The notes beneath the pieces were generated by a model. It was not told the DNA's origin. It searched no databases and saw only the letters and a list, made by a program, of their open reading frames with translations. From positions 35,298,145 to 35,362,144 of the forward strand of contig CM019707.1 of NCBI GenBank assembly GCA_009760885.1: DNA of 64,000 nucleotides, in the 5' to 3' direction. The stretch comes from Achatina immaculata. Its lineage: Eukaryota; Mollusca; Gastropoda; Stylommatophora; Achatinidae. Below, one piece after another: positions 30,715-42,892 of the stretch. The translations under genes and the position numbers were made by a program. The stretch's first letter is position 1; each line of letters begins with the position of its first letter.

Positions 30715-31830
30715 TATGTGGAAATCTGTAACACAAACACATGAGTGGAAGTCTCTCATACAAACATGTGTGAAAGTTTATCTCACAAAAACATGTGTGG
30801 AAGTTTATCATACAAAACATGTGTGGATGTTTATCACACAAAAAATATGTGTGGAAGATTATCATACAAAAACGTGTGGAAGTTTATCACACAAAAACAT
30901 GTGTGGAAGTTTATCACATAAAAACATGTGTGGAACTTTATCACACAAAAGCATGTGTGGAAATTTACGAAGTAAAAACATGTATGGAAATTTATAACAC
31001 AAAAATGTGTGTTAAAATTTATCACACAAAAACATGTGTGGAAGTTTATGAAGTAAAAACATGTATCGAAATTTATTGCACAAAAACGTGTGTGGAAATT
31101 TATCACACACAAACATGTAATGAAATGTATCACACAAAAACATGTACGGAAATTTATCACCAAAAAACGTGTATTCAAATTTAACACAAAAAACATAGAT
31201 GGAAATTTATCACACAAAACATGTATGAAAATTTATCACACAAAAATATGTATTGTAATTTATCATAGAAAAACATATATGGAAATTTATCACATAAAAA
31301 CATGTATCTAAATTTATTACACATAAACATGCTGAGAAATTTATCATACAAAGACGTATTTGAAATTTATCACACAAAAACATGTGTGGAAATTTATCAC
31401 ACAAAAACGTGTGTAAGTTTATCACACAAAAACATGTGTGGAAGTTTATCACACAAAAACTATGTGTAGATCTTTATCAAGAAAAAAACACGTTTGCAAG
31501 TTTATCACACAAAAACATGTGTGGAAGTCTCTCACACAAAAACATGTGTGGAAGTCTCTCATACAAAAACATGTGTGGAAGTCTCTCACACAAAAACATG
31601 TGTGGAAGTCTCTCACACAAAAACATGTATGGAAGTTTAACATACAAAAACATGTATGGAACTTTATCACACAAAAACATCTGTGGAAGTCTCTCATACA
31701 AACATGTGTGCAAATTTATCATACAAAAACATATGTGGAAGTTTATCACACAAAAACATGTGTGCAAGTCTCTCACACAAACATGTGTGCAAGTTTATCA
31801 CACAAAAACTGTATGGAAGCTTGTCATACA
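30715..31830. repeat. Large minisatellite, 27-bp unit
   Basis: About 40 copies of a unit around GTGTGGAAGTTTATCACACA plus AAAACAT, with two subtypes (GGAAGTTTATCACAC and GGAAGTCTCTCACAC). The period is a multiple of three, so several frames on both strands stay open; these are not treated as genes. Confidence 0.93.
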
Positions 31831-32053
31831 AACATGCATGGAAACGAATATGCAGACTCGGTAAGTGACAGTTCAAGTGCCACGTATGAATCGATGTCAC
31901 AACAACACCCAAAAAAAAAAAAAAATCACAGAGCAGACGGTGAAAAGGTAGGCAAAATTGAGAGCATTTGATGAATTATAGAAAATATGAAGGCAAGTGC
32001 TACAGTAACCACAAGTCAAGGGACGTAACCATTGAATTCCCCCCCCCCCCCCC
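31831..32053. other. Spacer with poly-A and poly-C runs
   Basis: An A run at 31911-31924 and a C run at 32039-32053 border the Penelope-like unit. Confidence 0.5.
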
Positions 32054-32059
32054 GCAGGT

Positions 32060-32524
32060 GAAATCTGCCTAGCCTCGACAACAAACGGACATGTGTTGCA
32101 TCTACGTCGTCCGCAACCCTTCCCTAAGTCCACGTTATCAGTTCAGGAGGGTTTCACCTGTACTTCACGCAATTTTATTTATGCTATTATGTGCAAACAT
32201 TGTGGTATGAAGTACATAGGGGAGACAGGTTTACGCTTAGGAGATCGATTTCGCCAGCATCTTAATGATATTTCTAAGAGGGCCTGGACACCCGTGGCTA
32301 AACATTTTTGCCTTAGCAACCACAGGAGAAAACAGGACATTTCTATTAGTGCGATCTGCTCTTGTTCTGCTGATGTACGATCTCGGAGGGTCCTAGAACA
32401 GCGCCTTATTTTCCAGGCTGGATGTCTCCACCCAGTTGGAATAACAATGTCTTCAGCTTTCTGTAACTTCTTTAGTTTTCCCCTCCCCCCCCCCTTTTTT
32501 TTTACTCTACTTTCTTTCTTCTAA
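32060..32524 (+). pseudogene. GIY-YIG endonuclease domain, copy 1 (Penelope-like)
   Basis: The frame is open across the unit; its first ATG is at 32093. The domain begins at FIYAIMCKHCGMKYIGETG, which holds the GIY- and YIG-equivalent strands and a Cys pair. Then come GDRFRQHL (catalytic Arg), VAKHFCLSNH and VLEQRLIFQ (metal-binding Glu). Such a domain follows the RT in Penelope-like elements and nicks DNA for target-primed synthesis. Here it stands without its RT and ends in low-complexity SFPLPPPFFF. It is therefore a fragment, although no stop interrupts the domain. Confidence 0.82.
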
Positions 32525-32682
32525 CTACCTGTCCCTACCGCCACCCTCTTTTCTTCTCTGGCAAAATATTGGCGTTTATAGGGTCTTGTCCTATTCACCA
32601 GTTTCACATTTTCTCCCTGCAGGTGTGTATGTTCTTCATTCATTATCTCTCCGCTTTCCCTTTTGCCTCCCCCCCCCCCCCG

Positions 32683-33153
32683 GCAGGTGAAATCTGCCTA
32701 GCCTCGACAACAAACGGACATGTGTTGCACCTACGTCGTCCGCAACCCTTCCCTAAGTCCACGTTATCAGTTCACGAGGGTTTCACCTGTACTTCACGCA
32801 ATTTTATTTATGCTATTATGTGCAAACATTGTGGTATGAAGTACATAGGGGAGACAGGTTTACGCTTAGGAGATCGATTTCGCCAGCATCTTAATGATAT
32901 TTCTAAGAGGGCCTGGACACCCGTGGCTAAACATTTTTGCCTTAGCAACCACAGGAGAAAACAGGGCATTTCTATTAGTGCGATCTGCTCTTGTTCTGCT
33001 GATGTACGATCTCGGAGGGTCCTAGAACAGCGCCTTATCTTCCAGGCTGGATGTCTCCACCCAGTTGGAATAACAATGTCTTCAGCTTTCTGTAACTTCT
33101 TTAGTTTTCCACTCCCCCCCCCCTTTTTTTTTACTCTACTTTCTTTCTTCTAA
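32683..33153 (+). pseudogene. GIY-YIG endonuclease domain, copy 2 (Penelope-like)
   Basis: Same domain as copy 1 with only a few substitutions (for example Q to H near the start and D to G in RRKQGISIS). An open frame enters it from 32569 through the C-rich linker. Copy 2 probably arose by tandem duplication of copy 1. Confidence 0.82.
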
Positions 33154-33311
33154 CTACCTGTCCCTACCGCCACCCTCTTTTCTTCTCTGGCAAAATATTG
33201 GTGTTTATAGGGTCTTGTCTTATTCACCAGTTTCACATTTTCTCCCTGAAGGTGTTTATGTTCTTTATTCATTATCTCTCCGCTTTCCCTTTTGCCTCCC
33301 TCCCCCCCCCC

Positions 33312-33640
33312 CGACACCTCCTCTAGCGGCTATCATGTTTCTATTGCCTTTCCCCCCACCCCTTTCTACCACTTGTTTTCCTCCTCTCTCTCCACCTCTT
33401 CTTTACGATTGGCTCTATCGGGTATCCTTTGTGTGGTCCGCGTGGTCCTTCTAAGACACACATTTCTCTGTTTCCTACTTCTGGAGGAGGCCACATTAAG
33501 ATAAGTTCTTCGTGTTTTTCTTTTGTCTCGTTGTGCATGTAATCCTAAAAAAAGGCTCACGCCGAAACATCGGCTGTTGTATGTTTTTCATTTATACATT
33601 CTCATTCTGAGTTTATAAAGGGAAGACGCGTCAAACAAGG
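33312..33640 (+). mobile_element. Penelope-like terminal region with hammerhead-like relic
   Basis: Contains AAGGCTCACGCCGAAACATC at 33553-33572, similar to the stem II-GAAAC part of the hammerhead ribozymes known in Penelope-like elements. The upstream CUGAUGA part is replaced by an A-rich run, so it should be inactive. Confidence 0.5.
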
Positions 33641-33764
33641 TAAATCCTGGATGGCCGAGACTGAGATTATAATAAAGTCACTTTGCAATCTAGATGAGAT
33701 GCCTCAAGGTGATAGTTGGTTAAGTATACACGATCGACCTTAGCTAACAAAGGTTGTTATACAG

Positions 33765-34585
33765 AAGGGCCGTGAACATCGAGACTGGGCACAGGGGGAA
33801 GTTGAACTTTGGGCTCAAGATCTCATCCAGCATCACTGTGGGTCTTCAGACACGGTAATATATATAGATGGCTCAGTGACTCGGAACAGCAGAAGTGGTT
33901 GGGGTTTTGTTGCCTGCCGAAATGGAAGAGTCGTGGCACAGGGTTCGGGAGCCTTTGAACTCTCCACATCAAGCACGTGACCGGAAACTGAGGCTGTGTC
34001 GGCCACAGTGGAATGCTAGAAGCTCATGGTGTGGTTAATGGTGTCACTGTGATGGATTCACAGAGTATGCTTCATAAGATTGAGAAGAAATTGGTTCGAA
34101 AAGAATGGATTCGCCTGTTAAGCCAGTCAGCTGTGACAAACGTGGCTTTACTGTCCAGGGCATGCGAGAGTACATAGCAATGATGTGGCAGACAGACTTG
34201 CTGGACAGGCTAAAATAAATAGCAGGCTGAAAATGGACAAGGGGGGACATTGCTAAAGCTGTTATGGACAAACTGCGGGAAAATGAAGAGCGAGAATGAA
34301 AGAACGCTGTAGCTGTAAAGAGACTGCTGGAGCTAGTACAGATTAAGGTACTGGCAGGAAATCCAAACTGCGTGCCAGAAAACGCATCGTTAACAACCAA
34401 CATTTGGCAGGAACTATTAGCAAAAATACTCTTGGCTGGACGCTTCGGCATGCGGCGGGGCATATATGGGGCTGTCCCGAATGCAGTGAAGCCGGAGTTT
34501 TGAACCCTGAACCAAGCTCACTTTATCAACAATCACTTCACCCTTTAAAAATACAGATTAATTCATTCATTCAACAACTCGAACA
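33765..34585 (+). pseudogene. Decayed LINE ORF2 end with RNase H domain
   Basis: Short in-frame pieces read VIYIDGSVTRNSRSGWGFVA and VVAQGSGAFELSTSS. This is the Asp-containing first strand and second strand of an RNase H domain of I-superfamily-type LINEs. A later piece reads CPECSEAGVLNPEP near 34470-34515. Stops and frameshifts interrupt it (for example TGA at 33978 and TAG near 34015). It ends with CACCCTTTAAAAATACAG and ATTCATTCATT at 34570, the same tail as at 23636 and 37945. Confidence 0.7.
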
Positions 34586-34589
34586 ACCT

Positions 34590-36725
34590 GGCTGCCGGAG
34601 AGAGTTCAGAATAAAGCAATGAGGGCGGTTCTCTGATGTCCCAGCGATGCCACGAGACACCTAATGAACAAGCTGAGCATGAAAACAGAAATTTACTGTA
34701 ATCGTAAAATTCTTAAGAACCTAGAATGTTCGTAACAAATCGCCACCTCTTTGCTAAAAAACAGGACTATAACTGTGAAGTATGTAAGTCTGTGTGAAAT
34801 AAACTGCACCACTTTTTTCTACAGACAAAAGATAATGCACTTTTATCAGTTGTATTTTATGTTTTATGTGTGGGTACAAAAGATGAATATATTTAAATAT
34901 GCAAATCTTAATCAGTTTTACATATTGTAATAATAGTTACTCATAATAACTACTGTAATCTTTTGTGGAGGAGTTGTTTTAGTGATAAAACGAAGGGAAA
35001 ACTTTTGAGTTATTCTATTTCATGTACACGCCTCACAAAAAAATCGGTAGTTAAAATAGCGTAGTGGATCTTTGTGTTCAGTGCGCCCGCGTCGGTAATT
35101 TCTACCAGTTTAACAGCCCTTGAATGATGAAATCCCCCCCCACGGACACACAAATACGTCTAAACGTGTGTGTTTAGTTTCTGGGGTGGGGGTGGTTGTT
35201 TGTGGGCGTGCGTTGGAGTTTCTGTTTTCTTTCTGACAGTTACCACCAGTAATTGCGGATAGTAGAGCTCTATTGTTGACATAAGTTTTTTAAAGACGAA
35301 ACGCTTATAAGACTGTTACCACAGGGGTCATCAACCTACAACCTGAGAGGAAGCTAATCTAGCCCACATCCCAGACAGACGGACACACACATGATTTTAA
35401 AAAAAAGAAACAGCATCAACAACAGAATTACAATGTATGTAGTGACCAGCAAAAAAGTGCAAACATAAGAACTTATATGTTTAGCTCGATGACGCAGCCA
35501 TGGAATCAGCAGTACAGCGAGTTTGTCATGGAATCTACCTAAACTTTCCAAGTACAGTATAGGGACCAGCGTGATACAGCTGTAAGACATAGATACCAAA
35601 CACTTAAGAAAAGCTGCCACATCACGCATAACTTATTAGTTTTGATGATTACTCGAGTTTGGGCAACTTTTGGACAGTGTTCGAATTTTTCAAAAAGATG
35701 AGAAAAGTAATGATCTTTGACAGTGTGCTTCAGTCGAACTTCAAGCTGGTTGGAGGGGAGTGGGGGTGGAACGACGGGATAAAGGAGAGATGAGCTGACA
35801 AATACCAGACTTGCTGTGAGTTGTTGAAAGATTAAAATATTTGCATATAGACGAGCAGCGATTTTTAATATTTGAGTTGACGCAGAGCTGTAGTGTCTCC
35901 AGACTGGTGTTGCTGTATAAATTAAGTAACCTCGAACCTCTTGTCCAGCTTTTCCAGCTGTTGGAATCCACTGCTTGGGGGTGAGTAGAGAGCGCTAACT
36001 TTTTCTTCTTATTCCCAGCCTGCACCAGGTAATATGTACTTCTACGTAATATCCCTCATTGTTATCAGCAGTCTTTTAGCCAGGGCGTGGCGTTTTATTT
36101 AAGGCCAGTGAATTGTACGGTCATATCCGGCCATTCAAAAGTTTCCGTACCAAAGTGAATTACATCAGAGTTATTGTTCCACAATTAAGAGAAAAACTCA
36201 TTTAATTCAATGATCTGGACGTGTTTTGTATGCGCGTGTATTAAGCAACAAGTAAGTTTGAAAAAAGCACAGCACAGAATCAGAAGAAAAATGCACTTAT
36301 CATCGATGGTGAATATTGAGACTGTTTATGACAGCTTGCAAACATTTTATACTGCGAGAAACCCTAAACTGAAATGAACGCAACAGCAGAAATTTTCAAC
36401 CAGAACTTGTCCAGATACTGTGCAGTGATTCATTAGGACCAAAATTTCGCAGAGATGGCATATCTCTACTACAGATCTGGACTGAAAATATGTCATTCAA
36501 TCTAGAAAATTCACTAATCAAGTAAAACATTATTAATGTTCATAAAACATACGTGGAAAAGCAGCTTTTATGAAAAATATATATAAGCTAAGAATAACTT
36601 TTGCTCCTTTAGATGACATCTTTCATTGGATCTCATCCACGTGTCGCCTAATATTGAGACTTCCCAGTATTAATTCTCGCTAATTACTTTGTTTGTAAGA
36701 TAATGTTAATTAAGAGAGGCCAGTT
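34590..36725. other. Unassigned intergenic sequence
   Basis: About 2 kb of AT-rich DNA without convincing exons, arrays or elements. An open frame on the - strand at 36025-35741 has no motif. Confidence 0.45.
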
Positions 36726-36726
36726 T

Positions 36727-36840
36727 AGTGGGCATAACATCCCTTGAAGAAGTTGAAAAGCTCGCCAAAAACAGAAAATCTTGGCAAACTACCATGGGAG
36801 CCCTATGTGCCGTAGGATGTGAGAAGAAGAAGGAGATAAT
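36727..36840 (+). mobile_element. LINE tail ending in AAGAAGAAG
   Basis: GAGAGGCCAGTTTAGTGGGC to GAGAAGAAGAAGG is shared with 51480-51605, and both carry the end of an ORF2 (ALCAVGCEKKK-like). 5' truncation is extreme. Confidence 0.7.
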
Positions 36841-37214
36841 GTTCCTTTAAACAAAGAGTACTTGAGTATTTGTATTGCTTTTATTTATTAATTAGTGTGG
36901 CCACCCATCTATGCACAAATATAGAACTTATGTCCTATGTGGAAAAAGTTTGAAGACCCCTGTTTATTGCCGCTTATAATCCTGAGCCTACGCTCGCTGG
37001 ACACGTCAACGGCTTTCATTGGAATTCGCTGGAAAAAAATATTTCGCAAAATTACTGATCACGAGGAATGAAAATATAGTTCTGCAATTTTATTATTCAT
37101 AAATAGAGAATTTTAAAATTAATATTGATATTAGCGGCCACGAAAGTTGTGTTAGACATTACAGTTAAACAGTATCAGTGAAAGATTTGTGTTTAAATGA
37201 CGTTTCAGAATAGA

Positions 37215-37371
37215 AATAATGTATCAATCCACGTAGGCGTATAAATATAAAGAAGTGAAATGTCCTAGCTGAAGATAGTACGAACCACGTATTTCCGGTT
37301 TTTGGGTCAATTTCCTTCAGACGTGGACGTTCACAGAAAAGACCGAGAGACTTTCTTGTCCAGCCCACACA
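37215..37371 (+). promoter_or_regulatory. SERP1 promoter and leader with three CCACGT boxes
   Basis: TATAAATATAAAG lies at 37240-37252, about 120 bases before the ATG. CCACGT occurs at 37229-37234 and 37285-37290, and in reverse as ACGTGG at 37321-37326. CCACG/ACGT is the core bound by XBP1 and ATF6 in the unfolded protein response, and SERP1 is a known target of that response in other animals. Binding here is an inference. Confidence 0.5.
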
Positions 37372-37455
37372 ATGGCGAATAAACAGCGCATGAGACTGGC
37401 TAGTGAAAAACACAGTAAAAATATTACAACTCGAGGAAATGTGCCCAAAACTTTG
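37372..37455 (+). CDS. SERP1: SERP1 coding exon 1
   Basis: 28 codons from ATG (ACACAATGG context) to donor TTG|GTGAGA. Encodes the most conserved part of the family, SEKHSKNITTRGNV. Confidence 0.93.
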
Positions 37456-39400
37456 GTGAGAATTATACTGTTTGAGCGTCTTGTTAATAATACGGCCGGA
37501 ACTTGTAGAACTTTGCTGCGTGAACGCCAGGCAGTTGTTTGATGTGGTTCGTTTTTGTTGTACGCAAAAAAAATAGATCAGAGGTTGATAGTGGTGTGTT
37601 AGGTAGATGCGATGTATTCACTTCATCGGCTTTACAAGCTTTGATAGTGTAAACTAATTAAATGTATTGATCCGTCAAGAACTATTAATGTAATGTGTCG
37701 TATTTTCTTATGGCAAGTATACGTGAAATATCGTTTATTTTTACACATTTTATGATCTTAATGGTTTTGGCGGCCATTATATTTGAGACTGATCTAGTCG
37801 TCCAATAACTGTAAACCAATGATGCTCTGGTTGCCGTGGAATGCTTTGCTCTGTTGTCCGCACATGATTTTGCTCACTTTGTTGTGGACACAGATGGAGT
37901 GATGCTCTCCCAGTAGACAGCAGAGCTAGAGTTCTCATTAACTCCAGAAAGGGCAGAATGTAAGACGGGCCTGCATGCCCAATTCTTTACCCTTGAAAAA
38001 TAAAGATTATTCATTCATTCATTCACCCTCATTAACTCCACCTACACTAACTCTACCCTCATTAACTCCACCCTGATGGGCTGCACAAAAAAAACAAAAA
38101 ATGATTACCTCTAAGGCAGTTAAGAGCACACAAAAGTGCTAACCCTTCATCCAGCTGTAGTCCAGTACCTCTTCTGTCCTGTAATAAAGACTTAGGATGA
38201 TACTTTAACAGTGAAATTACAAAAATATTTTGTGGATATTTTTTGTGACAGAAAAACACAGAAGATAAGTACCCAGTTGGACCCGCATTGATGGCTCTCT
38301 TCCTGTTTGTGGTCTGTGGCTCAGGTCAGTAGAAGTAGACTACAGTATTCTGGATCATTCTAAATGATAATCTTTAACTTGGTTTGTTTTATCACCTTTT
38401 CAAAAATAATATTACATTATTGTCATGTTTGTAGTGACCTAGAAATGTGAAGGCAGTAATACTTCACACCTCTGTGGCATGTAGATGCTCCTGGATGTAG
38501 ATTGATTGTCATGTTATAGAGATTTGAGAGATGTCATATAAATGACTATGAAAATCAAGTGAACAAAATAATACACATGGTCAAGTGAAGACATCATGAC
38601 AAAGAGCCTGGGTACAGGAACAGGGAATCTTTTAACAAAAAATCTAGAACCTGGGGATGTAGAACAAAAAAAGAAAAAGAAATTGGTAAAGGAAAGGGAA
38701 ATGCATAAAGATGAGATTGGTGAGAGATGTGTCTCCTACACAGTTGTTGACAACAGTATCAGCACTAGAAGCTTTTGATTTTGAAATGCTAAACTGAAGG
38801 TGACATGCCAGCTGTTAGCCTCACTGTTTGTTTCACAGATCTGTCTTTCAGTTGGGTTGATGGACATGCTAAGAACTAGACTTAAACTGTTTCTTTTCTA
38901 TGAGATGTTGGATCTCTAACTTTTTAGTACTTGTGCACATTTGATGATAACTAGAGAGTTACTTATTGAAGGGTAAAATACATTGTTTGGCTGATGTGTT
39001 GAGATCAGTGCTGTAACATCACTTTGTTTCAAGACATGCAGAATGTGCAAAGAGAGGAAGCATTTATGATAAATATTGTGGAATAGCATTAAAAAAAAAA
39101 TAAAGAAATAACTGAAATTATAATTGCTTACATTAGACATGATACTCAGATAAAACTTGTACTTCATGTTATACGATTTGTTGTATGATTTGTTTTATTT
39201 CATAGCATAAAACTATATACACATTTCCAGTTGTTTGGTAACAAGGCTGTTGAGTTGTTTCAGCTGTATGTTGTACAGTGGAAGTTTACTCAGTTTTCAT
39301 GTATTTCCTTTTATCTTCTGCAAATATAAATCTTTCTTTTATCATTTGTTTTTCCCGTGCAGCGGTCTTCCAAATAATACAAAGTATCCGCATGTCATGA
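37372..39400 (+). CDS. SERP1: SERP1/RAMP4, stress-associated ER membrane protein (gene span)
   Basis: Three coding exons (37372-37455, 38252-38324, 39363-39400) give a 64-residue protein, close to the usual 63-66. Exon 1 carries the conserved cytosolic part with EKHSKNIT and RGNV. Exon 2 carries PVGPALMALFLFVVCGS, the start of the single membrane helix. Exon 3 ends the helix and tail with VFQIIQSIRMS. SERP1 is a tail-anchored ER protein that associates with the Sec61 translocon and stabilises newly made membrane proteins under stress. All splice sites are canonical, with phases 0 and 1. Intron 1 holds a short LINE tail. The start is fixed by conservation. The gene looks complete and functional. 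Confidence 0.95.
37945..38025 (+). mobile_element. Short (ATTC)n-tailed LINE fragment in SERP1 intron 1
   Basis: TGCCCAATTCTTTACCCTTG then AAAATAAAGATTATTCATTC; same end as 23636-23700 in the opposite orientation. A small TTAACTCCACC array follows it (38025-38080). Confidence 0.65.
38252..38324 (+). CDS. SERP1: SERP1 coding exon 2
   Basis: Acceptor TTTTTTGTGACAG ends at 38251, donor TCAG|GTCAGT at 38325. 24 codons plus one base; the split codon becomes Ala with exon 3. Confidence 0.93.
39363..39400 (+). CDS. SERP1: SERP1 coding exon 3
   Basis: Acceptor TTTTTCCCGTGCAG ends at 39362. Two bases complete the Ala codon, then VFQIIQSIRMS and TGA at 39398-39400. Confidence 0.93.
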
Positions 39401-40985
39401 TGACCCTTACTGGAGGCTGATATTGGGACTTATGAAAACATGTTGGAGCAAACAATCTTCAGGATATTGTATATAAGTGTGAGGTGACATTGGCTTGAGA
39501 AGCACAGAATGAATGGATGGATGCATGTGTCATTTGTATGAGGTGGTGTGTGTGTTGGTGGTGGATCAGAGTACATGTAGATAAGATGACAGCAGTACAT
39601 CATCGGTGTTTAAAATGAAAGGACAATCTATAATATAAACGTCAAAGAATGGACACGTTTTGCAGTTTCAGCTACATATTGTGTTTTTGTTTCCTCTCAG
39701 TTATTCATATTGTGAAGTAATGTTTAACCTGTATACTGCCAATCCCATCTTTAGATTTGGCATTTTCCACGGGGCAGTAATGATGCATTTTAAACTGATG
39801 TAGAGCATGCTGGTTTATCTCACTTTTCTGTGCCCATTTTGTTCAGGTTGGGGGGGGGGGGGAATCTCCGTTATTAGTAATTATCCAAGACATTCAAAAC
39901 TCTCCACCTCTTCCAATTTTTTCCAGAAGGTAGTTTATTTACTTGTCAGTCTAAGTAAGTGAGGCAGGTTGCTGCAGAAACTAGCAGTTCACAATGAAGG
40001 AAACATGGGAGCAACTTTAATTTTGATATGACATGCATGATTGTGTTTTATCATGAAACATGTGATTGTATTTTGTCATGAAATGTATTTTGTCATGAAA
40101 CATATGACTGTGTTTTGAATGAATGATACTGAAGTAAAGATGTCAGAATTTTCCCACAAATTTTCTTGCCAAAATAAATTTGCTCCCATCTTTCTTCTAT
40201 ACGATGTAATAAAAAATATTGCAGAGAAAAATCACAATAACAGTGCTAGTAGGTTACAGAATTTGTATTGTTTAGTATGGATGTAATCAGAGAAAATGGC
40301 TAAGTAGCAGGCTCTGTCAGAACAGTTGGATCTTATCTGTAGTCAGTTTGATGTGTTGGTAAGTGCATGTCATGGTAGCATTTAGATGTGAAGCTAATTG
40401 GTTGATTCATTGTGCTGTAGTAACATTCTGAAACTGATTGGTTGATTCATTGTGCTGTAGTAACATTGTAATATCAGAGTAATAGTGCGAAATTTTTTCG
40501 TGAAAATGTTTGTGGAGAGAAGGATGTTATTGTCTGTTGTGAATTATTGCTTGTCTTTTCCTTGCTTAGGATGAAAGAGCAGTCTTCTCCAAGTCATGAG
40601 AAGTGCTTGTCGTTTATGTGCTGGGAATGAAATGGCCCACAAAATCAAACTGGTAGTTTGCAGGTTAAACCTCACCATTCCTACATTTTCTCACATCCAT
40701 GGTTCAGTTAGTAACTCATTATTGCATGAGATTTATCTTCTCTTTTTTTCCTCTATTTTTTTGGAATTCATGATGAAACATTTCACAAATGCTCTCATGG
40801 AATATCCATCAAATTTTCCTTTTTATGGAGCTAGAAATTATACTTCCGTTGAATGTACATTGGGACAGGTTTACTTGTTCTTTATGACACTGTAACAAGA
40901 TATAATATTCATGTATTTTTTTTTTTTAAGTTACAGTCAAAGTAACAATATTGTTTGTTTAGCTTTTAGAGGGAGTCTAGATTTT
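39401..40985. other. SERP1 3' UTR and downstream intergenic DNA
   Basis: A G run at 39850-39862 is followed by a 60-base fragment of the 29678-type LINE (CCGTTATTAGTAATTATCC, CTCCACCTCTTCCAA). The 3' UTR end is not certain; one AATAAA is seen at about 40174. No other gene recognised. Confidence 0.5.
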
Positions 40986-40994
40986 TGTTTTTCA

Positions 40995-41315
40995 GTCTGA
41001 ATTGAGCAGGCCAGTTTCCTGTGCTGTCTGAGCAGGTTAGCTCCTAGTGCTGTCTAAGCAGATTAGCTCTTAGTGCTGTCTGAGCTGGCCTGCTCCCTGT
41101 TTGTAACTTACCTCCCAGTGCTATCTAAGTAGATTAACTCTTAGTGCTGTCTGAGCAAGCCAGCTCCCTGTTTGTAATTTATCTCCCAGATCTATCTAAG
41201 TAGATTAACTCTTAGTGCTCCCTGTTTGTAATTTATCTCCCAGATCTATCTAAGTAGATTAACTCTTAGTGCTGCCTGAGCAAGCCAGCTCCCTGTCTAT
41301 AACTTATCATCCATT
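40995..41315. repeat. Irregular tandem repeat, GTGCTGTCTGAGCAG type
   Basis: Imperfect units built on AGATTAACTCTTAGTGCTGT and CAGCTCCCTGTTTGTAACTT, about 25-60 bases each. Confidence 0.7.
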
Positions 41316-41719
41316 GCTGTCACGGTTGAAATGTGTCTGAAAATTCTTGCACTTTTGTTGTTTAGACCACTCAAAGAAGCTAGTATACTGTATATTTGTA
41401 TAGCACAGAGAGACAAGTGTGGCGGTGCCATGTTGTAAAGGTGATATTCAGTTGTAGATAGTGGACAAATGTCATATAATTAAGATCAAATATGGCACAC
41501 TATAAATAACTCTTAAGATTTTTATGGTTTTTTTTTTTTTTTGTAAACATCTGAATTTGAATGTGCATATAAATTATAATAGTTGACATTTTCTGAGCAC
41601 TGTCAACTTTCTTGTTTATATTTCTTAAAGAACTAAATGGTGTTTGGGATTTCATTACACAGAATACTGTAGTTTTTTGTTACTCTATAAAACATGACCA
41701 TAATTTAGCCATTTCACAG

Positions 41720-42015
41720 CCAGGTTGACCGAGTGGTTAAGCGCTCAGTCTGCCAGTCCGGTGAGGCCGGGTTCAGATCCCAGCTGTAGGGATTTTTTTT
41801 TCTGGTACCACGGCACCAGAAAGGTCCCGGGGCCCACCCAGCCTTTAAAAATGGCTACCAGAGAAATTTGGGAAGGTAGATGCGGCGGCCGGGTGTGATG
41901 CTCTTTCACGTGCTGAGGGTCTTGGCAACGTGGCTGTGACACCCTGTCCCCAGTGTGTCTTAATGGCATGGAGCCTGGGATGTTACCTTTACCTGTTGCT
42001 TGTCTTGGGGAGGGG
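41720..42015 (+). mobile_element. tRNA-derived SINE (Ser/Leu-type head)
   Basis: The head from about 41720 has an A box TTGACCGAGTGGTTAAGCG and a B-box-like GGGTTCAGATCCC, spaced as in class II tRNAs. A T run and a body with GGTACCACGGCACCAG and GGCTGTGACACCC follow. The acceptor stem does not close and the B box has an extra base, so it is not called as a functional tRNA. Confidence 0.65.
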
Positions 42016-42892
42016 TGGGTGTATGCTTTAACATTTTCAAGAAACAAATTGATGGGACAGAATGTTCTAGTGTTTTATATTGTGAGGAATATGGTAGTTA
42101 ACATTTTGTGGAAGCAGTTTTACACTCTCTTGTCTGATGTAAAGAGAAAATGTTGCACAATATAGTGCCAGTTTGTCATGATGTTTTGTGCACCATTGTA
42201 TAGTAAACTTGCAGATTTAACTTCTTTGACCAAGAAAAAAAAGTTATGAAGGATGGAATTGTTTCTTGTAATTTGGTGATATGTGCATTACTTTAAACTA
42301 CACAAACCTAATCAACAGTTTTGTTTCACTTCTTTGTGTTCAGTCAGTTTTTTAATCTGATTTCATCATTCCTTCATCTCATCATTAGGCGTGGATCATC
42401 TATAGCGGGGTGTCGAGGTGCCCCTTGGGGTTATTATGAAAATAAATGAATACATTTGGCCAGGAAACTACGAGTTTTAGTTTTATGGTACTAAAGAAAG
42501 AAATCTTAGCTCTGGCTGATGGTGCAGTTAGTAGTAAATTTCTCTGGACATGTCATGTTTTCATGCAGTCCACCACCTGACCTGTGCATATTGTTATGGT
42601 CTTTGAGCCATTTGACATTCGGCAGCTCATTCTGTGGTAGTTGGCCAGCATATTCTGTGCTTTTTTTTTACTTTTGGTGGTGGCGTTTTTTTTAACTGTG
42701 ATTTAGTTTAGATACTGTAAGGTTATCTCTTTTGTTGGTGTGAAGATTTTAGTAGAGTAAGGATTCCTAACATTTGTGTCTTGGAATCTGTTAAAACAAA
42801 GAAATTTCTGTGGGAAAAAAATTCTTAACTTCTCCCTTGTTCCAGTCCATGAACACGCTGAAGTCTACCCAGAGGTAAGAGGTCTCGACATT
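42016..42892. other. Unassigned sequence with one possible mini-exon
   Basis: At 42846-42874, a 29-base segment lies between CTTCTCCCTTGTTCCAG and GTAAGAGG, both strong splice signals. In one frame it reads HEHAEVYPE. If real it would belong to the unidentified gene ending at 46106, but its phase does not join that exon directly. Confidence 0.3.

Larger units (their letters stand above)
32054..33311 (+). mobile_element. Tandem pair of Penelope-like element 3' units
   Basis: Two copies with a 629-bp period (32054-32682 and 32683-33311), each starting GCAGGTGAAATCTGCC after a C run. They are nearly identical, and the end of copy 2 repeats the junction context (CTCCGCTTTCCCTTTTGCC, then a C run). 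Penelope-like elements often sit in partial head-to-tail arrays. No RT domain is present in this window. Confidence 0.8.

Noticed and set aside
30715..31971. Several open frames of 70-177 codons on both strands (YHTKTCVE, CFCVINFHTCF repeats)
   Set aside because: They are readings of a 27-bp minisatellite whose period is a multiple of three; openness in many frames and both strands is expected.
41720..41795. Functional tRNA-Ser or tRNA-Leu gene
   Set aside because: A and B boxes are present, but the acceptor stem does not pair and a SINE body follows; called as SINE.
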